This document shows, piece by piece, positions 45,861-54,313 of a DNA stretch of 64,000 nucleotides. How positions within the stretch are numbered: position 1 is the first letter of the stretch; the number at the start of each line of letters is the position of its first letter. The DNA comes from CAVXXB01 sp963765585 (GTDB lineage Bacteria > Calditrichota > Calditrichia > JAJRVZ01). The stretch is taken from assembly GCA_963765585.1 (NCBI GenBank), contig CAVXXB010000001.1:124001-188000 (forward strand). The letters are read 5' to 3'. The position numbers and the translations under genes are program-made. Under the pieces are notes generated by a model. The model saw only the letters and a list, made by a program, of their open reading frames with translations. It searched no databases and was not told the DNA's origin.

Positions 45861-47825
45861 TTAGTTTACAATGGTTGCCTGATTAATTATGTCCCCAACT
45901 TGAATTTGATCAACAACTTCCATGCCGGATTTCACTCTGCCAAAAACAGTATAGCGGCCGTTTAAGTGTGGTTGTTCAGAATGACAAATAAAAAATTGGC
46001 TGCTCCCCGTATCTTTGCCTGCAGTTGCCATTCCAACAGTGCCACGAAGATAAGGTAAGCTGCCATACTCACATGGAATACTATACCCTGGCCCTCCCCA
46101 ACCAGTTCCTTGTGGATCTCCACCTTGAATGACAAAATCACTCACTACCCGATGAAAAACTATATTATTATAAAATTTCTTTTTTACCAAATAAATAAAA
46201 TTTGAAACTGTTGCCGGAGCCACATCAGGCAGAAGTTCGATTATAATTTCACCGCGTGATGTTTGTAGGACTACATCAATTTTTTCATCTGATGTTACCA
46301 GAGTGTCAGGCAAAAATAAACTAGCTTTCATCACTGGGCGAGGTGCTTTGTTTACCCCCATCTTACTGAGGATGTCAGAAAGTTGATTAACCAGCGCTGC
46401 ATTTTTAGCCTGCATATAGGCCTGTTGTAAAAAAGAATGAGATTCTGGAAGATTTAACTCTGCGATTGCACCAAGAATGGCCTGCATCGTTTCCACCCCA
46501 TCCGATTCTGAAAATTTGCCATAGGCCTGTATCAGATCATCTAAATTTCCACTTTTGGGGTTTTCAGCCACCCAGTTGGCAGCAATTGTTGTCATTACCA
46601 GATCCCCGGAATCCAGAAATGGCTTTACGTATTTATAAGATATTCTTTTCAATTGATCAAGTTCAATAAAGGCCGTTAGATTTAAGATGGTATTCGGCAC
46701 GATCAAAAACTGCCGCAGCTGTCTTATGCTTGCACTGTCCCTTATTTGAGCGAGAGCCCGTAGCAATAATTGTTTAAAAAATAGTGGCCCCTGATCTAAG
46801 TTTTGCTGAATCAAACGATATGTCAAATGACGATCAAGACGCGCAAGAAGTATAATAATTTCACCTTTTTCCGCCCAGGTCGCCTCTCCATAGTAACTGA
46901 GGAGAATATTTTTAATATTGGGATCCTTTTGCTTACCCAGACAAAATATTGCCTGTTTTCGGATATGGGGGTTATTGTTTTTTAAAAAGCGCGTCAGAGT
47001 CTTTACCGTGATTGAATCCGTAAACTGGGATAGTACGGACATCTGATAGTATTTTTGCTGCCATGTAATTTCCCGGTTGTTCAACTGCCACATCAAATCT
47101 TCATGAAGTGAATCCACCATTAGTGTATCCCAGACAGAAATCTGATATTTCGTAATACTCCTGGCCAGGGCTTTCATACGATACTTATCTGCAATCGTAT
47201 ATTGATCCGGTATGTTTTCGATTAACATTTTTGCGATCCGCGAATAAGGATGGCGGGAAAAATAATACATTGCAGCTTTTTGAATTTTTTTGTTTTCATG
47301 TTCAAGGAACGGAGCGATTGATTTCGCGATCTTCTTTTCATCCTCTGAAGAAGTCTGAAACGATATTCCATAAATTGCTTTCGCACATAATGAATCTTTT
47401 AATTCTGGAAGCATATTTATGAGAAGAGCAACGGTCCCTTCACCTTTTATCCTGCCAATTGCATTAATAATCTCTATTTGACTTTCATCAAAATCTTCAT
47501 CCTCAAAAAGACCGGACAAAAATTCACGACTGTCATCTGTCCCTATCTGCCCGATTGAAAATATGGCAGCCTGTGCCACATCCGGATTTGAATCTCTTGT
47601 TAATTTTTTTAGAGCCGGAAGATAAACCGAATCCTGGATCCGGCCCATCGAAATTGTCGCTTGTTTCCTTATAATTGGATCTGGATCATTGACATATATA
47701 TCAAATACTTGTGCATCAGTAATGCGCGAAAACTCTAATTTCTGGATTTCCTGGATGATGGATTTGTCTTCAGTGCAGGAATATAAAATCATAAAAAGGA
47801 TAAATAATATTAACTTGTTTTTCAC
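45861..47825 (-). CDS. HEAT-repeat lipoprotein with C-terminal cyclophilin domain
   Basis: A 654-residue protein from GTG 47825, chosen because AGGAG lies six bases upstream and because it gives a lipoprotein signal (KNKLILFILFMILYSC, Cys as modified residue). Residues about 45-490 are HEAT repeats (DPIIRKQATISMGRI, NPDVAQAAIFSIGQIG, NPHIRKQAIFCLGK). Residues about 500-654 are a cyclophilin: RGEIIIELLPDVAPATVSNF, FHRVVSDFVIQGGDPQGTG, SSQFFICHSEQPHLNGRYTVFGRV, with catalytic Arg and the QGGD and FFI motifs kept. Probably a membrane-anchored prolyl isomerase that uses the solenoid to hold clients. Confidence 0.9.
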   Translation of the reverse strand: MKNKLILFILFMILYSCTEDKSIIQEIQKLEFSRITDAQVFDIYVNDPDPIIRKQATISMGRIQDSVYLPALKKLTRDSNPDVAQAAIFSIGQIGTDDSREFLSGLFEDEDFDESQIEIINAIGRIKGEGTVALLINMLPELKDSLCAKAIYGISFQTSSEDEKKIAKSIAPFLEHENKKIQKAAMYYFSRHPYSRIAKMLIENIPDQYTIADKYRMKALARSITKYQISVWDTLMVDSLHEDLMWQLNNREITWQQKYYQMSVLSQFTDSITVKTLTRFLKNNNPHIRKQAIFCLGKQKDPNIKNILLSYYGEATWAEKGEIIILLARLDRHLTYRLIQQNLDQGPLFFKQLLLRALAQIRDSASIRQLRQFLIVPNTILNLTAFIELDQLKRISYKYVKPFLDSGDLVMTTIAANWVAENPKSGNLDDLIQAYGKFSESDGVETMQAILGAIAELNLPESHSFLQQAYMQAKNAALVNQLSDILSKMGVNKAPRPVMKASLFLPDTLVTSDEKIDVVLQTSRGEIIIELLPDVAPATVSNFIYLVKKKFYNNIVFHRVVSDFVIQGGDPQGTGWGGPGYSIPCEYGSLPYLRGTVGMATAGKDTGSSQFFICHSEQPHLNGRYTVFGRVKSGMEVVDQIQVGDIINQATIVN

Positions 47826-47974
47826 AGTGAACTCCTGAATTGAAGAATTGAATCTAATTTTAGAAAAAAAGCCCTTGTGTTGCAAATGTTTTAACCCGAA
47901 TAAATAAATAAATAATTTGATGGAAGTGCCTATAAAATGTAGATTTAACTCGGGTGTTTCCATCAAAATAATGT

Positions 47975-48003
47975 TTGACATTAAATTGTAATTTATTTAT
48001 CTT
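47975..48003 (+). promoter_or_regulatory. Sigma-70-type promoter of the pilM/pilN-like locus
   Basis: TTGACA (47975-47980), 17-base spacer, TATCTT (47998-48003), about 60 bases before the ATG at 48063. An overlapping TATAAT lies a few bases downstream. Confidence 0.5.
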
Positions 48004-48062
48004 CTACGACTATATAATAGTTACAATCTGATTAATTACTTATAAGTGTCATTGGAGGCATA

Positions 48063-49766
48063 ATGGCTGATCAGCAGGCAAAGGGATCTATTTTACTAAA
48101 AATAGTTATTGTATTATTTGTAATTGGTCTCATCTTGGTAATTACAGTTCCCGGAGAGATCTGGACAAGCGAAGAGCATTCAGAGAAAATATGCCGCGAA
48201 AATATGCTCAGTGTGTATGAGGCTCACCGGTATTACTTCACACTTAAGGGTGAATATGCACCGGATATGGCAAATTTGATTTTGACAATTCAAAACGATT
48301 CTTCCCTTATGAACCGACAGCAGGTAGTTAAATATACTGTTCGTCTGAAAGATGCTATGGAAGGTTTTTTAAACTCTCAGGTAAATTTAAGTTTGTATAA
48401 TATTTCCACTAACATAAAAAATATCCAGGATGATATTATTACAAATGAGCGGTATTTCAAATCACAGGACGAGCAAATTGTTAAAAGTAATGTATTGCAA
48501 CGTTCAGAAGAATTGAAAATGAATCTCTCCACTTTACGTGGCGGGGTTGAATTTGAAAACTACAACCGTGCTGTGGCACAACTCGACACCATATGGCAGG
48601 TGAGAAGGGAATTGTCAGATTATTCCCTGCAAACCGCCGCCAACCGTTCTGCTTTTCTTGCAAATAGTGTTTCTATGTATCTGCCCCAAATTGATATGCA
48701 AAATCTTGAGAACACATGGAATCCGCTTTTAACCCAACTAAATGATTTTATTAGTTTGGTTAATTCCGTTGAAAAATTAAAAACAGCAACGACCGTAGCT
48801 GACCGGATCGCTGATTTTAGCGATAAAGTAGCGTCGGCTTTTTCTGACTTAAAAAGCAAAGGGGTCTCGTCTGCTATTGATGATGCAAAGCTCAAAGCAG
48901 AGGATCTCAAACAGGTATATGATGAATTTCTCAGAGATTTTCTAATCACATCCTATTTTGCTCAATACAAATTATCCGATACTGATTCAATGTTGTTAGC
49001 CTTAAATGATAACAATTTTAGAACTCCTATTGATAATTTGGAATATGTCGTTGAGTTAGGCGATTCAATGTACATTCGAGTTGAAGATCCTATTTTACTT
49101 GAGTCTGTAAAAGCCCGGGCTATGACCGTCGTAGAACTCGGTAATCAGTTGCCTTTTATGGCAGGTTTTGCAGAATATGAAGCAACCCTGGATTCATTGC
49201 ATACATTTTACATGGAAGTAAAGGCCAAATATCGTCGAAATCTCGATGTTACAATTAAAACAAAAGAATTGGATAATTTATTACCCAGAATTAAAGAGGT
49301 TGGCGCGTTTGAAGCATATGCTTCGCTAAAAGCGCTTGTTGATCGGGTTCCTGTCAGCAACTCCTTTTCAGAGATCAAGGAACTATCTGCAGATGCTCTG
49401 ATTTCAACCGGAAGTTTTGAACAGATTTATGGTGATAATTTCTTTGGTAAACTCGATACCCTGCATACTGAACTACTGGGGCATTTAGCCGAGTTCGAGT
49501 CCATCGTATCTGAGACGCGCAGGAATACCTTTTCATTTAACTGGGCAGTCGATAAATTCAACACCAGTCTTAATTCAATAAAATCTCCATCGGGAAGCGA
49601 AGTAGTCCCAAAACTGCAGCAAATGAAAAGCAGTCTGGAAGATCTCTTTATTTATGCTTCGGAAGGTGATTTTCGCACGGTATATGGAATCTTTAGCACG
49701 CAAGTATTAAATCACGGAAAAGTTTTTGGGAAATCTGCCCAAAAAAGTTGGGAAGAACAGAATTAA
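48063..49766 (+). CDS. Large membrane-anchored protein with pseudopilin-like N-terminus, unknown function
   Basis: A 567-residue protein with one N-terminal membrane helix (residues 10-29, ILLKIVIVLFVIGLILVITV) ending in Pro, then AHRYYFTLKGEYAPDMANL. The hydrophobic helix, the VP ending and the YxxxxGEYxPDxxxL segment recall type II pseudopilins, but no prepilin cleavage motif (G/FTxxE) is present. The remaining ~500 residues are mostly helical and probably coiled (LSLYNISTNIKNIQDDII, LKTATTVADRIADFSDKV). It has no recognised family. It is first in a locus with PilM- and PilN-like genes, 36 bases apart, suggesting a role as periplasmic part of an inner-membrane machine. Confidence 0.7.
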   Translation: MADQQAKGSILLKIVIVLFVIGLILVITVPGEIWTSEEHSEKICRENMLSVYEAHRYYFTLKGEYAPDMANLILTIQNDSSLMNRQQVVKYTVRLKDAMEGFLNSQVNLSLYNISTNIKNIQDDIITNERYFKSQDEQIVKSNVLQRSEELKMNLSTLRGGVEFENYNRAVAQLDTIWQVRRELSDYSLQTAANRSAFLANSVSMYLPQIDMQNLENTWNPLLTQLNDFISLVNSVEKLKTATTVADRIADFSDKVASAFSDLKSKGVSSAIDDAKLKAEDLKQVYDEFLRDFLITSYFAQYKLSDTDSMLLALNDNNFRTPIDNLEYVVELGDSMYIRVEDPILLESVKARAMTVVELGNQLPFMAGFAEYEATLDSLHTFYMEVKAKYRRNLDVTIKTKELDNLLPRIKEVGAFEAYASLKALVDRVPVSNSFSEIKELSADALISTGSFEQIYGDNFFGKLDTLHTELLGHLAEFESIVSETRRNTFSFNWAVDKFNTSLNSIKSPSGSEVVPKLQQMKSSLEDLFIYASEGDFRTVYGIFSTQVLNHGKVFGKSAQKSWEEQN

Positions 49767-49802
49767 AACTCATCCAGGGAAACAATTCCTGGTTGGCATA
49801 TT

Positions 49803-50498
49803 ATGAATAATCATTTCGGCTTTGCGTTTACTCCAAAAGAATTATGCTTCGCATACTTTATCGTCGAAAATGATTCTCTCGTTTTGGATCAGGTTGGCAG
49901 CTTTCCTTATAGTATGTCATATCAGGAAAATACGTTTTTTGATGAAAATAATATAGAACCTGTCTGCCAGCTGATTACAACAAAATTTCCTGATGTATCT
50001 TTCTCTCAAACTGAAATTTCTGTCTCTGTTGAATCTACACTTGCGCTTCTTAAACGGGTAATGCTCCCTTTAAACTTAGATGCAAACGGTAAAAAAGAAC
50101 ATGTTAACTGGGATCTTGAACAGAGTTTAACATTACCACTCAGCCAGTATTTTATATTCCGCAGCCCCAATAAGTATGCGTATAGTACTTTTGAAGAGGA
50201 GTTGGTTATAGCCATTCCTCATAAAATACTCACTTTTAATAAAAAACTTTGCGCGGCATTAACCGCCAGGCTTGTAAATCTGAGTGTGCATCATCTGGCA
50301 TCTGAATTGCTTATTCAAAACTCTTTTTCAGGTCAGGTTGAAAATCTCTTACTTTTACAGAAAATTTCTGACAACCATGTGGAAACGATATATCTCCTGA
50401 ATGGAAATTACTTTACTTCTCACTATGATAAAATCAAATTTCAGACGGACACACCGCTGTATATTGATTTGCTCAAAGCAAAAATCAGTCTATATTGA
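49803..50498 (+). CDS. PilM-like actin-fold protein, N-terminal fragment (frameshifted)
   Basis: The pattern ISVSVESTLALLKRVMLPL...VNWDLEQSLTLPLSQYF (residues about 74-115), followed by EELVIAIPHKILTFNKKLCAAL, resembles PilM-type proteins (actin-like cytoplasmic partner of PilN in type IV pili). The frame is lost at GC-AAAAA-TC (50480-50484); one A fewer gives LLKAKSVYIENLIQQYDL, joining the next fragment. Whole gene 49803-50733, about 309 residues. Resemblance is moderate and unconfirmed. Confidence 0.65.
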   Translation: MNNHFGFAFTPKELCFAYFIVENDSLVLDQVGSFPYSMSYQENTFFDENNIEPVCQLITTKFPDVSFSQTEISVSVESTLALLKRVMLPLNLDANGKKEHVNWDLEQSLTLPLSQYFIFRSPNKYAYSTFEEELVIAIPHKILTFNKKLCAALTARLVNLSVHHLASELLIQNSFSGQVENLLLLQKISDNHVETIYLLNGNYFTSHYDKIKFQTDTPLYIDLLKAKISLY

Positions 50499-50733
50499 AA
50501 ACTTGATTCAACAATATGACCTGAAGGATACAATGGTTGATCGTGTTCTGCTTTATGGTGACTATATTGATGATACGTCTCTTGAAAAAATTCAAAAAAA
50601 TATGTCTATACCTATTGACAGGACCAATGTATTCGCAAACATTAATTTCAGCCAAAACTTTAAAAACATCCCCATTCCTGACGAGGATAAAAGTAAATAT
50701 CTGGAATGTATTGGAATTACCCTGGATGTTTAG
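50485..50733 (+). CDS. PilM-like protein, C-terminal fragment (frameshifted)
   Basis: Continuation SVYIENLIQQYDLKDTMVDRVLLYGDY...LEKIQKNMSIPIDRTNVF...YLECIGITLDV. The order VLLYGDY, then a short loop, then IPI and finally an ECIG-like helix fits the last subdomain of PilM-like folds. It ends 24 bases before the PilN-like gene. Confidence 0.6.
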   Translation, partial: SVYIENLIQQYDLKDTMVDRVLLYGDYIDDTSLEKIQKNMSIPIDRTNVFANINFSQNFKNIPIPDEDKSKYLECIGITLDV

Positions 50734-50757
50734 ATTTGGAATTCTGGGAGAATAACT

Positions 50758-51825
50758 ATGCCAAAATATAATCTCATTGATGATCTTGAATCAGAAGAAA
50801 ATAAACCCAAACCGGCAGAAGAATCAGTCGACAAGCCAGATTCTCCCGGTGATATGGATGATACAAAATTATCTGATTATATCGTTGAAGATATTGTAAT
50901 TTCCGAACCGGAAATGAAGGCTGAAGAGGAGATTGTCCTTGAAGCAGGTGATACCGCCCCTGATGACTTTACCGATCAACAAAAGTTTACTGTTCCCGAA
51001 GGTACCCCCCCCATGCAACCATATGACCTTGGCTCAGATTATGAGGATGAAAAGCAGCCCGGGATTAATTTTAAACCCATTCTTATCGGCCTCGGTATTT
51101 TGGCCGTGATCGCAATTATATACTTTGCAGTGGATACATTCTTCTTAAGCGGTGATTCGGAACCCGAAACTGCGGTTGTAACCGAAACCCCTGAACAGAA
51201 AATGCAACGGGTCCGTGAAGAACAAAAGCAAAATCTGCTCTTAAGTTATAGCAATTCGAACAAACAACGTATGTCCTATATTTCCACCTTAATTGATATA
51301 AAAGCATCTGATGTGACTTATTCCAGTTTTCTACTATACGGTAATTCACTAAACTTTGAAGTTTTTGCAAAAAACCGCGATCAGCTGGCCCAGTTCAATG
51401 TCTCACTAAAAAACAATAATAAAGTTAAAAATTATTCGATTGAATCTGCAGTGACACGCCCGGGAAGCAAGGGCGGCGTCTTTGCTCTGTATAATCTTGA
51501 GATGGCATCGACTCCTGCCGGAGGGGGAAGCGGAGCCGTTTCCTCTACAACCCCTTCCAATTGGGTGGCAGCTTCAACAAGTCAATTTGGATTAGGCCTT
51601 ACTTCGCAACGCCAGATTTCTAATAGAACAGAAAACATGTTTTCGGTATCAAGAAACGAATTCGTTTTTGAAGGATCTGAAGAAAACTGCGGTCGTTTAA
51701 TAAAACAGATGGCTTCACAAAACGTAAATTTGAGTGCCCACAAATTAATGCTCCTGCCAAGAGATCAAAGATTAATGTCCAAATCCGCATACGAATTACG
51801 ACTTATCGTTGATTTCTATCTGTAG
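50758..51825 (+). CDS. PilN-like bitopic membrane protein with long acidic N-terminus
   Basis: A 355-residue protein. Residues 1-100 are acidic and disordered (cytoplasmic); one membrane helix lies at about 105-127 (ILIGLGILAVIAIIYFAVDTFFL); then a short coiled stretch and a small alpha/beta domain with YISTLIDIKASDVTYSSFLLYGN, FEVFAKNRDQLAQFNVSLKN, which follows the PilN/PilO pattern. The order PilM-like then PilN-like matches type IV pilus platforms, but no secretin, ATPase or pilin gene is present. The gene ends four bases before rsmD. Confidence 0.65.
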   Translation: MPKYNLIDDLESEENKPKPAEESVDKPDSPGDMDDTKLSDYIVEDIVISEPEMKAEEEIVLEAGDTAPDDFTDQQKFTVPEGTPPMQPYDLGSDYEDEKQPGINFKPILIGLGILAVIAIIYFAVDTFFLSGDSEPETAVVTETPEQKMQRVREEQKQNLLLSYSNSNKQRMSYISTLIDIKASDVTYSSFLLYGNSLNFEVFAKNRDQLAQFNVSLKNNNKVKNYSIESAVTRPGSKGGVFALYNLEMASTPAGGGSGAVSSTTPSNWVAASTSQFGLGLTSQRQISNRTENMFSVSRNEFVFEGSEENCGRLIKQMASQNVNLSAHKLMLLPRDQRLMSKSAYELRLIVDFYL

Positions 51826-51829
51826 ATAA

Positions 51830-52390
51830 ATGCGAATAATTGCCGGAAAGTATAAAGGAAGAAAACTTGTTGCGGGTAATGATCTTTCCATCCGGCCCAT
51901 CACTACAAAAATAAAAGAAAGTGTGTTTAACACACTTGGCGATTTTGTAATTGATAAAACTATTTTGGATCTGTTTTCGGGAAGTGGCAGTTTTGGTCTT
52001 GAGGCGATAAGTCGGGGTGCATCATTTATAAGTTTTGTGGAAAAATCACCCTCCTCCATCCAAATTCTTCAGAAGAATCTTACAACCTGTGCCGATGCAC
52101 TCGATAAATCTGAAATTATATCCGTTGATGTTCGGTCCTTTGTAAATGCACATCCCAATTCTTATGAATTGGTTTTAATGGATCCGCCGTTTAACTTTAC
52201 TGAATTGCAGGATATTATCAATACCATTTGTATCAACAATATTTTAGCAGATTCTGGTTTATTGGTCTTGCACCATGAAGTCTCAAATCCGATTATTACT
52301 GACAGTCCTATATATGATCTTTACAAACAGAAAAAATTTGGCAGAAACATGGTATCATACATTTTAAGAAAGGGTCATAATGTCAAATAA
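51830..52390 (+). CDS. rsmD: 16S rRNA (guanine966-N2)-methyltransferase RsmD
   Basis: A 186-residue SAM-dependent methyltransferase. N-terminus MRIIAGKYKGRKL, RPITTKIKESVFNTL, SAM site LDLFSGSGSFGLEAISRGA and catalytic LMDPPFN. It modifies G966 of 16S rRNA. Overlaps coaD by 11 bases, a common pairing. Confidence 0.95.
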   Translation: MRIIAGKYKGRKLVAGNDLSIRPITTKIKESVFNTLGDFVIDKTILDLFSGSGSFGLEAISRGASFISFVEKSPSSIQILQKNLTTCADALDKSEIISVDVRSFVNAHPNSYELVLMDPPFNFTELQDIINTICINNILADSGLLVLHHEVSNPIITDSPIYDLYKQKKFGRNMVSYILRKGHNVK

Positions 52391-52862
52391 AATTGCCATC
52401 TATCCCGGCACCTTTGATCCGTTTACGCTGGGACATCTGGATATCATCGAACGTGCTGCAAAATTGTTTGATGAGATCATTGTGACAATCGCTGAAAATT
52501 CAGATAAAGAACCAATGTTTTCTTTATCCGAGCGTAAAGAATTTATTGAGAATGCCAGTCAGCATGTACCTAATGTCCGTTGCAATTATTTTGAGGGACT
52601 GTTAGTGGATTATGCAATGGAAGTTAATGCCAGTGCAATTATCCGCGGCTTGCGTGCAATATCGGATTTTGAATTTGAATTTCAAATGGCTTTAATGAAT
52701 AGAAGATTAAATCCGGATATTAGTACTGTTTTTTTAATGCCCAACGAAAAATATACATATCTGAATTCAACCATTGTAAAAGAAGTTGCCCGTTTTGGCG
52801 GCAATGTAGATAAACTTGTTACGGATATGGTGGCAGCAAAACTTAAGGAAAAATATAGTTAG
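52380..52862 (+). CDS. coaD: Phosphopantetheine adenylyltransferase CoaD
   Basis: A 160-residue enzyme of CoA synthesis (4'-phosphopantetheine plus ATP to dephospho-CoA). N-terminal YPGTFDPFTLGHLDIIERA contains the T/HxGH nucleotide motif; FEGLLVDYA, AIIRGLRAISDFEFEFQMA and LNSTIVKEVARFGG follow. The ATG overlaps the end of rsmD; pta follows 16 bases later. Confidence 0.97.
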   Translation: MSNKIAIYPGTFDPFTLGHLDIIERAAKLFDEIIVTIAENSDKEPMFSLSERKEFIENASQHVPNVRCNYFEGLLVDYAMEVNASAIIRGLRAISDFEFEFQMALMNRRLNPDISTVFLMPNEKYTYLNSTIVKEVARFGGNVDKLVTDMVAAKLKEKYS

Positions 52863-52878
52863 ATAAGGAAAGTCTAAA

Positions 52879-53853
52879 ATGAACATCATTGAAAAATTCA
52901 GATCGCTCGCCAAAGAAAAACAAAAAACAATTGTTCTGCCAGAGGGTGAAGAAGACAGAATTATCCGTGCCGCAAATATTCTTAAGACTGAGGCACTCGT
53001 TAATCCAATATTAATTGGCGATCCGCATGTAATATTGGCCAAGGCCAATGCACTTCAGGTGGATCTGACCGGAATTGAATTAATATTACCGGAGAAATCC
53101 GAACAATTTGAGGATTGGTCAGAAAAATTTTACGAATTGAGGAAACACAAAGGCGTAACACCTGAACAAGCAAATGAGATACTAAAAAATTCATTGTTTT
53201 ATGGCGCATTTATGATACGGGAGAACATGGCAGATGGCGCCGTGGCCGGATCGATAAATACCACCGGTGATGTGCTGCGAGCTGCCATTCAGGTGGTGGG
53301 ACTGGCAGAAAATGTTTCTGTAGTTTCCAGCTCATTTATCATGGCGCTTCAAGATGGGAAAATAATAACCTTTGCCGATTGTGCTGTGATACCCAACCCG
53401 GATGCGGACCAGCTTTGCAGTATAGCTGCCAGCAGTGCCCGGACTCATGAAATGCTGGTCGAGGAGACTCCTCATGTTGCCATGCTCTCCTTTTCCACAA
53501 AGGGAAGTGCCAGTCATGAGGATGCCGACAAAGTCATTGAAGCCACCAATCTAGTCAAAGAACGTTTCCCAAATCTGTCTGTTGATGGTGAATTACAGTT
53601 TGATGCAGCCTATCTAAAATCTGTTGCAGATAAAAAAGCGCCGGACAGCCCGGTCGCAGGGAGGGCCAATGTATTTATTTTCCCAAATCTGGATGCAGGA
53701 AATATCGGTTATAAACTGACACAGCGACTGGCGGGTGCCGATGCGATTGGTCCGATTATCCAGGGACTAAAAAAACCCTATAATGATCTTTCACGCGGCT
53801 GTAGTGTTGAAGATGTAGTAAACGTGGCCTGTATATGCGCCATACTTGCCTGA
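52879..53853 (+). CDS. pta: Phosphate acetyltransferase (Pta)
   Basis: A 324-residue short-form Pta interconverting acetyl-CoA and acetyl phosphate. Family stretches: KTIVLPEGEEDRIIRAANIL, MADGAVAGSINTTGDVLRAA, CAVIPNPDADQLCSIA, SFSTKGSASHEDADKV and ANVFIFPNLDAGNIGYKL. No acetate kinase is adjacent; the ADP-forming ligase at 25080 could make acetate and ATP directly. A phosphate butyryltransferase-like role is less likely given the motifs. Confidence 0.94.
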   Translation: MNIIEKFRSLAKEKQKTIVLPEGEEDRIIRAANILKTEALVNPILIGDPHVILAKANALQVDLTGIELILPEKSEQFEDWSEKFYELRKHKGVTPEQANEILKNSLFYGAFMIRENMADGAVAGSINTTGDVLRAAIQVVGLAENVSVVSSSFIMALQDGKIITFADCAVIPNPDADQLCSIAASSARTHEMLVEETPHVAMLSFSTKGSASHEDADKVIEATNLVKERFPNLSVDGELQFDAAYLKSVADKKAPDSPVAGRANVFIFPNLDAGNIGYKLTQRLAGADAIGPIIQGLKKPYNDLSRGCSVEDVVNVACICAILA

Positions 53854-53922
53854 GAGTTTGCTTTACGCGCTGTTGTTTTTGTATATTTGAGGTTGTTGTT
53901 ATTGAGAAAGGGTCAACATTTA

Positions 53923-54183
53923 ATGCCTACATACGAATATTTTTGTACCAGTTGTGGATTCGAATTCGAAGAGTTTCAGAGTATTGCTTCAGAACCGATT
54001 TCAGTATGTCCGAAGTGCAGTGAACACGTACAAAGAAAAATTTCCGGCGGCACGGGTTTGATTTTTAAGGGAAGTGGATTTTATATTACGGATTATAAAA
54101 ATAAAAAATCGTCAACAGATTCATCTCCGACGAAAAAAGAGAAAAATGACAAAAATGTCAAAAATGAAAGCAAAGCCTCCTGA
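53923..54183 (+). CDS. FmdB-type zinc-ribbon protein
   Basis: An 86-residue protein starting MPTYEYFCTSCGFEFEEFQ at ATG 53923, with two CxxC pairs (CTSC and CPKC) forming a zinc ribbon, then ISGGTGLIFKGSGFYITDY, the FmdB-family consensus, and a Lys/Asp-rich tail. Often a regulator or assembly helper; role unknown. Its stop codon lies inside the terminator hairpin. Confidence 0.93.
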   Translation: MPTYEYFCTSCGFEFEEFQSIASEPISVCPKCSEHVQRKISGGTGLIFKGSGFYITDYKNKKSSTDSSPTKKEKNDKNVKNESKAS

Positions 54184-54208
54184 GTTTTATAACTCAGGAT
54201 TTTTTTTA
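54179..54208 (+). terminator. Intrinsic terminator after the rsmD-fmdB-like block
   Basis: CCTGAGTT (54179-54186), a 4-base loop and AACTCAGG (54191-54198), then A and eight or more T. Perfect 8-base-pair stem. Confidence 0.9.
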
Positions 54209-54313
54209 TTTTTTACTTTCCCTTTGTGAATTATAGAACTATATTTGTAGTACATTTTTTAGTGCCTTCAATAATAAGTTACATCTCAAATTCATTTTCA
54301 GAAAGGAGTGGCA

